Shown: in pieces, positions 26,993 through 35,247 of the stretch
Layout: each line of letters begins with the position of its first letter
How positions within the stretch are numbered: position 1 is the stretch's first letter
Source of the DNA: Kocuria rhizophila DC2201
GTDB taxonomy: Bacteria > Actinomycetota > Actinomycetes > Actinomycetales > Micrococcaceae
Assembly (NCBI RefSeq): GCF_000010285.1
Contig: NC_010617.1
Location: forward strand, 2,542,001 to 2,606,000
Reading direction: 5' to 3'
Length of the DNA: 64,000 nt
The notes under the pieces: model-generated
Databases searched by the model: none
Told to the model about the DNA's origin: nothing
Seen by the model: only the letters and a program-made list of their open reading frames with translations
Translations under genes and position numbers: made by a program

Positions 26993-27190
26993 CAGGACGA
27001 CGCCGCTCGCGCCCTTCCCGGGGCGGGCGGCGTCCGCGCGTGCGAACCGTGCCGGGCCACCAGGTGCGCCCGGTCCGTGGCCACGCGGCCCTCGGTGCCG
27101 CGGCACATGCGGTGCACGGTGCCGGTGTGCCTGCGGCGCGCGGGATGCTCCGCGCGGTGCGACACGGAGGCCGCCGGGCGGCGTCGTGCG
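26993..27190. repeat. Dispersed-repeat cluster downstream of the amine oxidase
   Basis: A forward copy (26997-27006) is followed within 20 bases by a reverse near-copy (GGGCGGCGTCC, 27026-27036). Together they form a compact hairpin, CGCCGCTCGCGCCC/GGGGCGGGCGGCG. An exact reverse copy lies at 27178-27187, just before the stop of the convergent AraC gene. The hairpin could double as a terminator. Confidence 0.6.
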
Positions 27191-27199
27191 CCGGCACTT

Positions 27200-28150
27200 T
27201 CAGGAGGAGCTGAGCACGCGGCGTCGGTAGGCGGTGGGGGATTCCCCGTACTCGGCCTTGAAGGCCTTGCTCACGTGGGCGGGATCCGTGAGGCCGCGCC
27301 GGGCGCTGATGGTGTGGACGGTGTCGTCCCGGTGGGCCGGGTCCGCGAGCTCCGCTCGGATGGCGGCCAGGCGCACCGCGCGAATGTGGGCGGCCACCGT
27401 GAGGTGCTGCGCCGCGAACCGGCTGTGCAGCTGACGCACCGACACGTACAGGGCGCGGGCGATGGACCCCGGGGAGAGCTCCGGATCCGCGAGGTGGTCG
27501 GCGATGTACGCGGTGGCCTGCTGCACCAGGAGGTCCCCCGCGTGCGCCCCGGCCGGCTCCACCACCTCCGCGGAGAGCACACTGACCAGCATGTCCAGCG
27601 CGGAGCGCACCAGCTTGCTCGCGTGGGGGCCGCGCAGCAGGTCCATGTTCTCAGCCAGGTTGCGGAACATGGGAACGGCCACCCGGCCCAGACCGTCTTC
27701 CTGGCCGATGCGCTGGGCGGTCACCAGGTCCAGCTGGGCGGGGATCAGCTGCACCACCGAGCGCGGGAAGGTCATCACCAGGCTGTGCTGGGGGCCGTCG
27801 TAGACCAGCTCGTACGGGCGGTAGGCCGCGTACAGGCCCAGTCCGCCGGGGCCCAGCACGCACTCCCGCCCGTCCTGGCGCAGCCGCGCCCGGCCCTGCA
27901 GCTGCAGGCTCAGCTTGAGGTACTCCCCCGCGTCCCGGGCCACCATCTCGGCGGTGCGCACCACCCGGTGGGCGCTGGTGGTCATGTCGAAGAGGTGGAC
28001 GTCGTCCAGTTCCACCGTGGTGAGATCCGCACGGAACTCGCTGTCCACGGGAGCGGTGATCTCCAGGGCCGCGAAAGAGGCGTTGATGGTCTCGCGCCAC
28101 TGCGCGAGGGTGAGGTCCGCGCGGCGCCCGGCGGCTTCCTGGCCCGTCAT
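27200..28150 (-). CDS. AraC-family regulator, FeaR-like
   Basis: 316 aa. The N-terminal sensor domain (about 20-190) matches the AraC_binding_2 type found in FeaR. The C-terminal 100 residues contain two helix-turn-helix units (PGSIARALYVSVRQLHSRFA and ISARRGLTDPAHVSKAFKAE) ending YGESPTAYRRR. FeaR activates phenylethylamine/tyramine oxidase and aldehyde dehydrogenase genes in enterobacteria. The same partners surround this gene, so it probably controls the amine cluster. It is divergent from the paaI-like gene across a 201-base spacer. Confidence 0.85.
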   Translation of the reverse strand: MTGQEAAGRRADLTLAQWRETINASFAALEITAPVDSEFRADLTTVELDDVHLFDMTTSAHRVVRTAEMVARDAGEYLKLSLQLQGRARLRQDGRECVLGPGGLGLYAAYRPYELVYDGPQHSLVMTFPRSVVQLIPAQLDLVTAQRIGQEDGLGRVAVPMFRNLAENMDLLRGPHASKLVRSALDMLVSVLSAEVVEPAGAHAGDLLVQQATAYIADHLADPELSPGSIARALYVSVRQLHSRFAAQHLTVAAHIRAVRLAAIRAELADPAHRDDTVHTISARRGLTDPAHVSKAFKAEYGESPTAYRRRVLSSS

Positions 28151-28351
28151 GCGCGCCCCCTCTCCGATCCGCCCGCGGCACTGCGGGCCCGTGTCCGCAT
28201 GCTACGCCGCCGCGGGCCGCGGCTCCGGGCGTCACCGGGGAAACACCCGCACCCCCTGCCCCTAGAGTGTTCTCAGACCGCGCCGCCGCCCGCCCTCGGG
28301 TGCGGCTCCCCGGGCCTGCACCGCTGCGGCCCCGACGTCCGGAGGACCACC

Positions 28352-28792
28352 ATGTACGCCGATCCCACCGACATGAACGCCATCCGCGAGCTGCTCCACG
28401 AGATCCTGCGCAACGACCCCGCCCCGCTGCACCTGGGGATCGACCTGGGCGAGATCGAGCAGGGGCGTGTGAGCATGTCCATGACCGTCTCGGACTTCAT
28501 GGCCAACGGCCACGGCATCTGCCACGGCGGATACCTGTTCACCCTCGCGGACACCACGCTCGCCTACTGCTGCGCCACCGCGGGTGCCCCGATCGTCACG
28601 CGCAACGCCGAGATCACGTTCACTGCCCCCGCGCACACGGGCAAGACCGTGACCGCCACGGCCACGCGCCGGGTGAGCTTCGGCAGGAACCAGATCTGCG
28701 ACGTCGTGCTGGAGGCCGACGGTCACGTGGTCGCCTACTTCACCGGGCAGGGCACCACCCCGCCGGCCCCGAAGACGCAGGTGCAGGCCTGA
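28352..28792 (+). CDS. PaaI-type hotdog thioesterase
   Basis: 146 aa. Acyl-CoA thioesterase of the phenylacetate pathway type: active-site block NGHGICHGGYLFTLADTTLA with HGG and the following Asp, and AEITFTAPAHTGKTVTATAT as the second strand pair. GGAGGA precedes ATG 28352. PaaI rescues CoA from stalled hydroxyphenylacetyl-CoA intermediates. Its place beside an amine oxidase and aldehyde dehydrogenase supports an arylethylamine-to-arylacetate route. No paaABCDE ring-epoxidase genes are in the window. Confidence 0.85.
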   Translation: MYADPTDMNAIRELLHEILRNDPAPLHLGIDLGEIEQGRVSMSMTVSDFMANGHGICHGGYLFTLADTTLAYCCATAGAPIVTRNAEITFTAPAHTGKTVTATATRRVSFGRNQICDVVLEADGHVVAYFTGQGTTPPAPKTQVQA

Positions 28793-28831
28793 CGCCGGCG
28801 CGGAGCGCCCAGCAGGGGGCCGGAGCGGGGA

Positions 28832-29632
28832 TCAGACCGCGGACCAGCCGCCGTCCGAGGGCAGGACGACCCCGTTGATGTTGACGCCGTCGTCGCTGGC
28901 CAGGAAGCAGATGGAGGACGCCAGGTGCGCCGCGCTGGCCACGCCGGGCATGTTCGCCTGCACGGTGGCCAGGCGGGCGCCGCCGAACTGCGAGGCGTCC
29001 TTCGGGATCTGGATGCCCGTGGCCACACCGCCCGGGGCCACCACGTTGAAGCGCAGCCCGGAGGTGGCGTACATGAATGCGGAGTTGCGGGTCATGCCGA
29101 TCACCGCGTGCTTGGACGCCGTGTAGGCGATGCCCGCCGCGGAGCCGCGAAGACCGGCCTCCGAGGCCAGGTTCACCACGCTGCCGCGGCCGGCCTCGAG
29201 CATGAGCGGGACCACCGCACGGGTCAGGCGCATCATGGCCTCCACGTTCACCGCGAACACGCGCTGCCACGTGGCATCCGTGACCTCGTGCACCGGCGCG
29301 AAGTTGTCCATGATCCCGGCGTTGTTCACGAGCGCGTCGACCCGGCCGTCGCAGGCGGCCACGACCCGCTGGGCGGCGTCCTCCTCCGTGAGGTTCGCGG
29401 TCACGGGCACGAGGTTCTCCCCGAGCTCCTCGGCGAGGCTCGTGAGACCGTCCTCCGCGAGGTCCACGGCGATCACGCGGCCGCCCTCGGCCACCACGCG
29501 CACGGCCACGGCGCGGCCGATGCCCGACGCCGCTCCGGTCACCACCACGGTCTGGCCGGCGAACCTCTCGGGGGTGGCCTTCTCCACCCACTGGGCGTTG
29601 AGCATCTGGGGCATGGCGGGATTCTCGGACAT
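28832..29632 (-). CDS. Short-chain dehydrogenase/reductase
   Basis: 266 aa. Cofactor motif TGAASGIG, NNAGIM, and the catalytic YTASK with upstream Ser in NLASEAG. ATG 29632 is preferred over GTG 29635 because AAGGAG then stands six bases away. It is the last gene of an operon after an MHS symporter and an amidohydrolase, and converges with paaI (39-base gap). It probably oxidises the product of the amidohydrolase pathway; the substrate is unknown. Confidence 0.88.
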   Translation of the reverse strand: MSENPAMPQMLNAQWVEKATPERFAGQTVVVTGAASGIGRAVAVRVVAEGGRVIAVDLAEDGLTSLAEELGENLVPVTANLTEEDAAQRVVAACDGRVDALVNNAGIMDNFAPVHEVTDATWQRVFAVNVEAMMRLTRAVVPLMLEAGRGSVVNLASEAGLRGSAAGIAYTASKHAVIGMTRNSAFMYATSGLRFNVVAPGGVATGIQIPKDASQFGGARLATVQANMPGVASAAHLASSICFLASDDGVNINGVVLPSDGGWSAV

Positions 29633-29675
29633 CACGATCTCCTTCGATCAGCACATCGACGAGCAGTGGGGTGGT

Positions 29676-31337
29676 TCAGACGGAGTCCGTGCGGTGCACG
29701 ATCCGTCCGTCGCACACGGTCAGCTCCGCGGTGACGTCCTTGAGTTCCTGGGCGTCCACCTCGAAGGGATGACGGTCCAACAGCACCAGGTCTCCCAGGA
29801 AGCCCTCCGCAACACAGCCCACCCTGTCCTCGTCGAAGGACGCCTTGGCGGCCTCCACGGTGTAGGCGTCCAGGGCCTCGGCCACCGTGATGTTCTGGGC
29901 GGTGTCCGTGACCTGCCCGGACACGGACGTGCGGGTCACGCACGCGCAGATCCCGAACCACGGGTTGGCCGTGGTCACCGGGAAGTCCGAGTTGCTGGGT
30001 GCCACGATCCCGCGGTCCAGGAACGTGCGCATGGGGTAGGTCCGCTCCATCCGCCGCGGCCCGAGGTTCGCCAGGTAGGAGTCCCCCAGCTCGTACAGGA
30101 AGGCCGTGGAGCACGCCGCGATGATCCGGCTGACGGCCAGGCGCCGGAGGTCCTCCTCCGTGGGCAGGGCGCAGTGCTCCACCCGGTGGCGCCGCTCGGT
30201 CACCAGCTCGTGGAACGCCGCCTCCGGGTCCTCGCTCTCGGACGCCACCTCACGCCCGGCACCCTCGATGAGGTCCAGGGCCTGCTCCACGGCGCGCTCC
30301 CCGATCCCGTGGATGGCCAGGCGCAGCCCGTTGCGCAGCGCCTGCGCGGCCATGGGGGCCACGTCGGGAGTGTCGTAGTACAGGATGCCGCGGGAGTCCG
30401 AGCCCTCGAAGGGCTCCTCGACCGCGGCGGTGCGCCCGCCCACGGATCCGTCCAGGATGAACTTCATGCCCTGGATCCGCACCATGTCGTCGCCCAGGCC
30501 GCTGCGGATCCCGGTGCCGATCACCTCGTCGTAGCTGCCGTGGAAGTCGCCGAGCTGCAGTGCGAAGTACCACGGGCGGAACCGGGTGGTCAGCTCCCCC
30601 GCGTCCTTCAGGCGCAGGTAGGCGCCCATCTCCACGGGCCCGGTGCTCATGTCGTGCACCGTGGTGAGCCCCCACGCCGCGAACTCCCGCTGTGCCACGC
30701 GCATCCCGGCCAGGAACTCGGAGGGCTCGGTGGCCGGCAGGTCCGCGAGGGACATGGCCTTCTCCTGCAGCAGCCCGGTGGCCTCGCCGTGCTCGTCCCG
30801 CACGATGCAGCCGCCCGCGGGGTCCGGGGTGTCCCGCGTGACGCCCATGCGCTCCAGCGCCGCGGTGTTCACCAGGGCCATGTGCGCGCACGTGCGCTTG
30901 AGGAACACGGGGTGCTCCGGGGCCGCCTCGTCCAGGTCCGCGCGGGTGGGGCCACCCCCGTCCATGCGGTGCTCGTCGTAGCCCCACCCGGAGACCCACT
31001 CGCCGACGGGGGTCTCTCGGGCGGCGTCCCGGATCGCCTCGACGACGTCGCTCGCGCGCGGTGTGACCGACGGCCGGCAGTCCGCCTTCAGCGCCATCCG
31101 CGCGTACGTTCCCGGGTGGCCGTGGGACTCGATGAGACCGGGCATCAGGTACCGCCCGCCCGCCTCCACCACCGGCACCCCGGGTGCCGTGCGGCGTCGT
31201 GCCTCGCCCGGGTCCCCCACGAAGGTGATGACGCCGTCCTCGACCACCACCGCCTGCGGCTCGTCCAGGTACTGCCCGGCAGGTCGGTGCACCACGGCGT
31301 CGACGACGGTCACGCTGCGTGCGTTGTGAGCTGTCAT
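29676..31337 (-). CDS. YtcJ-like metal-dependent amidohydrolase
   Basis: 553 aa, amidohydrolase family 3 (relatives include N-substituted formamide deformylase). Metal ligands HGH in PGLIESHGHPG, a further His in LAIHGIGERAVEQALD, and VEHCALPTEEDL with the later His; the closing block is DLVLLDRHPFEVDAQELKDV. GEARRRTAPG near residue 50 is a dispersed-repeat copy (31191-31200) read in an Arg frame, in an N-terminal loop. It sits between the MHS symporter and the SDR, suggesting uptake and hydrolysis of an amide or ester carboxylate. Confidence 0.85.
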   Translation of the reverse strand: MTAHNARSVTVVDAVVHRPAGQYLDEPQAVVVEDGVITFVGDPGEARRRTAPGVPVVEAGGRYLMPGLIESHGHPGTYARMALKADCRPSVTPRASDVVEAIRDAARETPVGEWVSGWGYDEHRMDGGGPTRADLDEAAPEHPVFLKRTCAHMALVNTAALERMGVTRDTPDPAGGCIVRDEHGEATGLLQEKAMSLADLPATEPSEFLAGMRVAQREFAAWGLTTVHDMSTGPVEMGAYLRLKDAGELTTRFRPWYFALQLGDFHGSYDEVIGTGIRSGLGDDMVRIQGMKFILDGSVGGRTAAVEEPFEGSDSRGILYYDTPDVAPMAAQALRNGLRLAIHGIGERAVEQALDLIEGAGREVASESEDPEAAFHELVTERRHRVEHCALPTEEDLRRLAVSRIIAACSTAFLYELGDSYLANLGPRRMERTYPMRTFLDRGIVAPSNSDFPVTTANPWFGICACVTRTSVSGQVTDTAQNITVAEALDAYTVEAAKASFDEDRVGCVAEGFLGDLVLLDRHPFEVDAQELKDVTAELTVCDGRIVHRTDSV

Positions 31338-31362
31338 GTGCGATTCCTCGTTTCCACCGGGG

Positions 31363-32757
31363 TCACCGGTTCAGCAGGTCCCCGGAGATCTGGTCCACGT
31401 CCCGCTCCTCGTCGCGGCGGATCACCCGCCGGGCCAGGAGCGAGGAGACCAGGGAGATCAGCGCGAGCGCCAACAGGAGCAGGGTGGGCCCCGTGGACGT
31501 GCCGCCCGTGAGACCAAGGATCCAGGCGGCCAGGGCCGGCATGAACCCGGCCACCACCCCCGCGATGTTGGCGCACAGGGCGATGGCCGAGTACCGCACC
31601 TTCACGGGGAACAGCTGCGTGAGCATCGTGCCCACGGGCGCGTAGGGGATGGAGGCGAAGCCGATGCCGAGGATCATCGCCACCGTGATCAGTGCGGCGC
31701 TGCGGGTGTCCACGAGCAGGAAGATCGGGACGGCGAGCGCCGCGGCCACCGCGTAGCCCACGACCACCACGATGGACGGGGACGTCCTGTCCGCGACCTT
31801 CCCGGCCACCCCCATGGTGATGATCTCCGCCACCGCGCCCCACGTGATGGCGGTGAGGATCACGGTGGAGGGCATGCCCAGCTGCTTGGTCACGTAGCTG
31901 ATCATGAACGTGGTGAGCACGAAGAATCCAGCGTTGCCGAACAGGTACGTGCCCACGCCCAGGACCAGCCGCCCGGGCACGGTCCGCAGGATCTCGACGG
32001 CGGGCAGGCCCTCCTTGACCTCCGGTGCGGCCGCGCGGGAGGCCTCACGGGCGGCCTGGGCGGCCACGTAGTCGTCCGTCTCGTCCACGCGCAGCCGGAT
32101 CCACACGCCCACGACCACGAGGAGGATGGAGATCAGGTACGGGATGCGCCACGCGCCCTCCAGGAACGACTCCCCGGACACGGCCACCACGGCGGCCACG
32201 ATCATCGAGGACAGGATGGTGCCGGTGGGCGAGCCCATCTGGACCACCGCGCCGTAGAAGCCGCGCTTGCTCTCCGGAGCGTTCTCCACGGCCAGCAGCG
32301 TGGCCCCGCCCCACTCGCCTCCGGCCGCCATGCCCTGCACGAAGCGCATCACGGCCAGCAGGATCGGCGCCACGATGCCCGCCGTCTCGAACGTGGGCAG
32401 CACGCCGATCAGGGCGGAGGAGACCCCCATGGCCACGATCGTGATCATCAGGATGGTGCGGCGGCCCAGCCGGTCCCCGAAGTGCCCGGCGAGCAGGGCG
32501 CCGATGGGCCGGGCGATGAACCCGATGCCGAACAGCAGGAAAGACTGGATGACCCGCAGCGCGGGGTCGTCCCCGCCGAAGAACAGCGGCGCGAAGACGA
32601 TGGACGAGGTGGTGCCGAACAGGAAGAAGTCGTACCACTCGAGGGACGTGCCCACGTATGCGCCCAGCAGCGCGCGGCGGGCCTTGCGGGGGTCGTGCTG
32701 CCGGACGGCGGGGCCGTCCGCGGCGTGGTCCGCGGGACCACCGTGCGTGTGGGACAT
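31363..32757 (-). CDS. MHS-family metabolite:H+ symporter
   Basis: 464 aa, 12 helices. Opening GTSLEWYDFFLFGTTSS and loop GHFGDRLGRRTIL are diagnostic of the metabolite/H+ symporter branch (ShiA, ProP, KgtP relatives), as are GMAAGGEWGGATLLAVE and the central loop. It transports an organic acid or zwitterion. A strong promoter (32818-32846) lies 60-90 bases upstream. First gene of the symporter-amidohydrolase-SDR operon. Confidence 0.9.
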   Translation of the reverse strand: MSHTHGGPADHAADGPAVRQHDPRKARRALLGAYVGTSLEWYDFFLFGTTSSIVFAPLFFGGDDPALRVIQSFLLFGIGFIARPIGALLAGHFGDRLGRRTILMITIVAMGVSSALIGVLPTFETAGIVAPILLAVMRFVQGMAAGGEWGGATLLAVENAPESKRGFYGAVVQMGSPTGTILSSMIVAAVVAVSGESFLEGAWRIPYLISILLVVVGVWIRLRVDETDDYVAAQAAREASRAAAPEVKEGLPAVEILRTVPGRLVLGVGTYLFGNAGFFVLTTFMISYVTKQLGMPSTVILTAITWGAVAEIITMGVAGKVADRTSPSIVVVVGYAVAAALAVPIFLLVDTRSAALITVAMILGIGFASIPYAPVGTMLTQLFPVKVRYSAIALCANIAGVVAGFMPALAAWILGLTGGTSTGPTLLLLALALISLVSSLLARRVIRRDEERDVDQISGDLLNR

Positions 32758-32817
32758 GGGCACCTCTGGATCGGGGAGGGAAGAACCTGCCCGCGGTGTC
32801 GCGGGCTCTTCCCAGCA

Positions 32818-32846
32818 ACTATGTGACCCAGCTCGCAGAGCGTCAA
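32818..32846 (-). promoter_or_regulatory. Promoter of the MHS-amidohydrolase-SDR operon
   Basis: On the minus strand, TTGACG (32841-32846), a 17-base spacer and CATAGT (32818-32823). The rest of the 324-base spacer (32758-33081) holds one dispersed-repeat copy (32869-32878) and no recognisable gene. Confidence 0.65.
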
Positions 32847-32865
32847 ATGGTCCATGCCCCCGCAG

Positions 32866-32889
32866 CGCACGACGCCGCCCGGGCCGTCC
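32866..32889 (+). repeat. Intergenic copy of the dispersed repeat
   Basis: GCACGACGCCGCCCGGGCCG around the exact core 32869-32878, about 25 bases upstream of the operon promoter. Confidence 0.6.
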
Positions 32890-33081
32890 CCGCCGGATCC
32901 CACCCGGGTGCGCCCCGCCCGGGCCAGGGCGCTCTGCGCGTGGCAGCCGTACGGCGTGGGGCCCGGCGCCCGTACCCCGTGGTGCTACCAGCCGTCGAGA
33001 ACGAACGGTGCCCGGTGCATCTGTTCTTGCAATGCGGGCAAGACGGTTGTCGCATCCGTGCCCGAGTGGTCCAATGGGGTC

Positions 33082-33273
33082 ATGAGTGACAACAGCATCT
33101 GGGAAGCCCTTCAGACCGCCCGCGACAAGGCCAAGGAGCGCGAGGACGAGGAGAAGCAGCGCGTCGAGGACGCTGACAACCACGAGCAGCAGCGTGCGGC
33201 GAGTTCGCGCGTGGCCGCTCGGCAGGCCGTCCGCGAGACCCTGGACGACATCCTCGCCGAGCGGGAGGGCTGA
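33082..33273 (+). CDS. Small charged helical protein, unknown
   Basis: 63 aa, MSDNSIWEALQTARDKAKER and onward, strongly charged and probably one long helix or coiled coil (EDEEKQRVEDADNHEQQRAA), ending LDDILAEREG. No family recognised. The reading frame choice rests on amphipathic composition and a start close to noncoding sequence. The next small gene begins three bases after the stop. Confidence 0.5.
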   Translation: MSDNSIWEALQTARDKAKEREDEEKQRVEDADNHEQQRAASSRVAARQAVRETLDDILAEREG

Positions 33274-33276
33274 GTC

Positions 33277-33453
33277 GTGGTAGGCAGGCACACTGCGGAC
33301 GACGGCCAGACCGCCAAGGAGCGCACGGTGGGCATGACTCCCGAGCAGGAGCAGGCGTACCTGACGGACGACCGCACCCAGCCGCAGCCCGCGGACGGCG
33401 GGATCGGCGCCATGACGGACGTGCAGGGCCGGGAGCCGGACACCAGCAACTAG
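33277..33453 (+). CDS. Tiny acidic protein with GAMTD C-terminal motif (paralogue of 55445-55612)
   Basis: 58 aa from GTG 33277; ATG 33334 is an alternative start. The last 40 residues read MTPEQEQAYLTDDRTQPQ, then PADGGIGAMTDVQGREPDTS and N. They align with the other tiny gene (MNPQDE...PADEGVGAMTDNKGETPATEN), sharing MxPxxE, PADxGxGAMTD, G, P, T and N. Two independent copies with a conserved peptide make a real product likely. No function is known to me. The stop codon overlaps the stop of the convergent acyltransferase gene. Confidence 0.65.
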   Translation: MVGRHTADDGQTAKERTVGMTPEQEQAYLTDDRTQPQPADGGIGAMTDVQGREPDTSN

Positions 33454-35183
33454 CCCCGCAGGGACCCCACGAACTCCCACAGCGTCCGCGCCGCCGCGGT
33501 GAGATGGTGCGCGAAGCCCTCGAGGTCCTCGCTCGTGTCCCGGCGGTGGTTCACGCAGAATTCGTAGCCGTCGGTGCACGTGGTGTAGGTGACGCCGAAA
33601 CCCTCCCGAGTGGTGGGCGCGAACGCATATCGCACGATCGTGTCCGGACCGCCGATCGACGTGGTCGAGAGGAAGTCGTGGCGCACGGCCGCGAGCGCGG
33701 GGGTGTCGAAGAACGCGGAGGGCTCGCCCGTGCGCTCGGCGGTCATCGCCAGCCCCAGCAGGTGCCGGTCCACCCCGCGGGCGCTCTTGCAGGCCTTGAC
33801 CCAGCCGCGGTGGGCGTCCAGCGCGGCGCGGAAGAGCTCCTCGGTAGCGATGCCCGCGTGCAGGGCGCGTACGAACGCCACGGCCTCGGGTGTCACCGGG
33901 CGCAGGCACTCGGTGCGCCCGGCCTGGTACTCGCGCATGTCCACGGCCTCGTACACCCCGCGCACGCGCCCGTACGTCGCGTACTGGGCGAGCAGCATGA
34001 TGAGCTGCTGGGCGGCGTCGTCGCTGATCCGGAAGGGCAGCTCCGCGCGGTGCGGGCGGGGCACGAACACGCGGTGCACGCCCAGCAGTGCGGCCTGGGC
34101 GCGGTAGCCGGCCACGGCGGCCACCAGGTCACCGCGCAGCCCGTCGTCCAGCTGCCACGTGAGCGCGTCCGGGCTCGGGGCGTCCGGCAGCGGCGCCTCG
34201 TCCGGGACCGTCACGTCCTGCAGCTGCCCGGCCACCGCGAGGATCGTGGCGCCATCCACCGTGCTGTGTTCCACGTGCACGGCCAGCCACTCGTCCTCCA
34301 GGCACACCTCGTACGTGATGGGCTTGTACGCCCACGCGTGCCCCACCTCGAACGCCGAGCGCTCCAGGTGCTCCACGACCTCCGCGCGCGCCTCCACCAG
34401 GTTGACCACGAACAGCATGCGCGTGATGCGCTCGTAGACCTCCGCGTTGTGCGCGTCCGCGGTCAACCGTTCCAGCAGGGGTGCCGCCACCGCGCTGCCC
34501 AGGTAGGACAGCGCGCCGAACGGCAGCTCGGTCTCGCGCGGCTCGTCCCGCGCCACCACCTCCCGCAGCCCCTCGGCCACGGTCCGCAGCGGCACCGGCT
34601 GACGGTCCTCGGTGGCGACCGGCAGCGCGTACAGCCGCCCGCGGTGGATCACCCCGAGCTCCGGGGCGCGCGCCTCGCCCCCGGACGACGACGCCGCTGC
34701 GCCCGGTCTGCGGATCTCGTCCCGTTCCGGGCGGGGGTGCCGCACGCCCCCGGCGAGGCACTGCCACTGCTCCATGCTCAGGGGGTTGCCGCGCGGATCC
34801 ACCTGCTGGGGAGTCTCCCCGCGCAGCTGCCGCAGGTGCACCACCGCGGCCCGGTACACGAGCTCCGCGGCCCGCCCCACACCCGGTGCGCCGTAGTCAC
34901 CGGTGATCTGGAAGCCCACGCTCGTGGTCAGGGCCAGCGGGGTGCGCACGGTGAGGTAGCCATCCAGCCACGCCCGGGACAGCCAGCTGCGCCCCTCAGC
35001 GTCCTCCGCGCGGGCGAACTCCTCCAGGGCGGCCTGCAGCCGCGGGCCCTCGTGGGACGCGAAGCGCTCGACCTCCCGGCGGGTGGCCTCCAGGGTCTCC
35101 CGGTCCATCAGGGGCTCGGCGGCGGTGAGGAACCGGGACAGCGTGTCCTGCAGGGCGGGCACGGGAAGGGGCTTCACGCTCAC
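33450..35183 (-). CDS. Choline/carnitine O-acyltransferase family protein
   Basis: 577 aa. Catalytic His block LAVHVEHSTVDGATIL (family H-x3-D-G), the carnitine/CoA contact segment GRTECLRPVT, and the STS-like block STTSIGGPD followed by FGVTYTTC. These are hallmarks of carnitine/choline acyltransferases, which are mostly eukaryotic and unusual in bacteria. It transfers acyl groups between CoA and an alcohol such as carnitine. An insertion-like stretch near residue 165 (RPGAAASSSGGEAR) is a dispersed-repeat copy (34688-34697) read as Ala/Ser. SDDAAQQL near residue 390 is another copy (34012-34021). Follows an aminotransferase by 64 bases. Confidence 0.85.
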   Translation of the reverse strand: MSVKPLPVPALQDTLSRFLTAAEPLMDRETLEATRREVERFASHEGPRLQAALEEFARAEDAEGRSWLSRAWLDGYLTVRTPLALTTSVGFQITGDYGAPGVGRAAELVYRAAVVHLRQLRGETPQQVDPRGNPLSMEQWQCLAGGVRHPRPERDEIRRPGAAASSSGGEARAPELGVIHRGRLYALPVATEDRQPVPLRTVAEGLREVVARDEPRETELPFGALSYLGSAVAAPLLERLTADAHNAEVYERITRMLFVVNLVEARAEVVEHLERSAFEVGHAWAYKPITYEVCLEDEWLAVHVEHSTVDGATILAVAGQLQDVTVPDEAPLPDAPSPDALTWQLDDGLRGDLVAAVAGYRAQAALLGVHRVFVPRPHRAELPFRISDDAAQQLIMLLAQYATYGRVRGVYEAVDMREYQAGRTECLRPVTPEAVAFVRALHAGIATEELFRAALDAHRGWVKACKSARGVDRHLLGLAMTAERTGEPSAFFDTPALAAVRHDFLSTTSIGGPDTIVRYAFAPTTREGFGVTYTTCTDGYEFCVNHRRDTSEDLEGFAHHLTAAARTLWEFVGSLRG

Positions 35184-35247
35184 GGGTGGGCCCTTTCGGT
35201 GGGTGACGGATGCGGAGGGGCGGGCGGGGTGGCCCGGACGGGGCCGC

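Noticed and set aside
33086-33283. Alternative 65-residue frame at 33086-33283
   Set aside because: It is Ser/Arg/Pro-rich and lies one frame off the charged helical product at 33082-33273, which has a sensible composition and a directly following partner gene.
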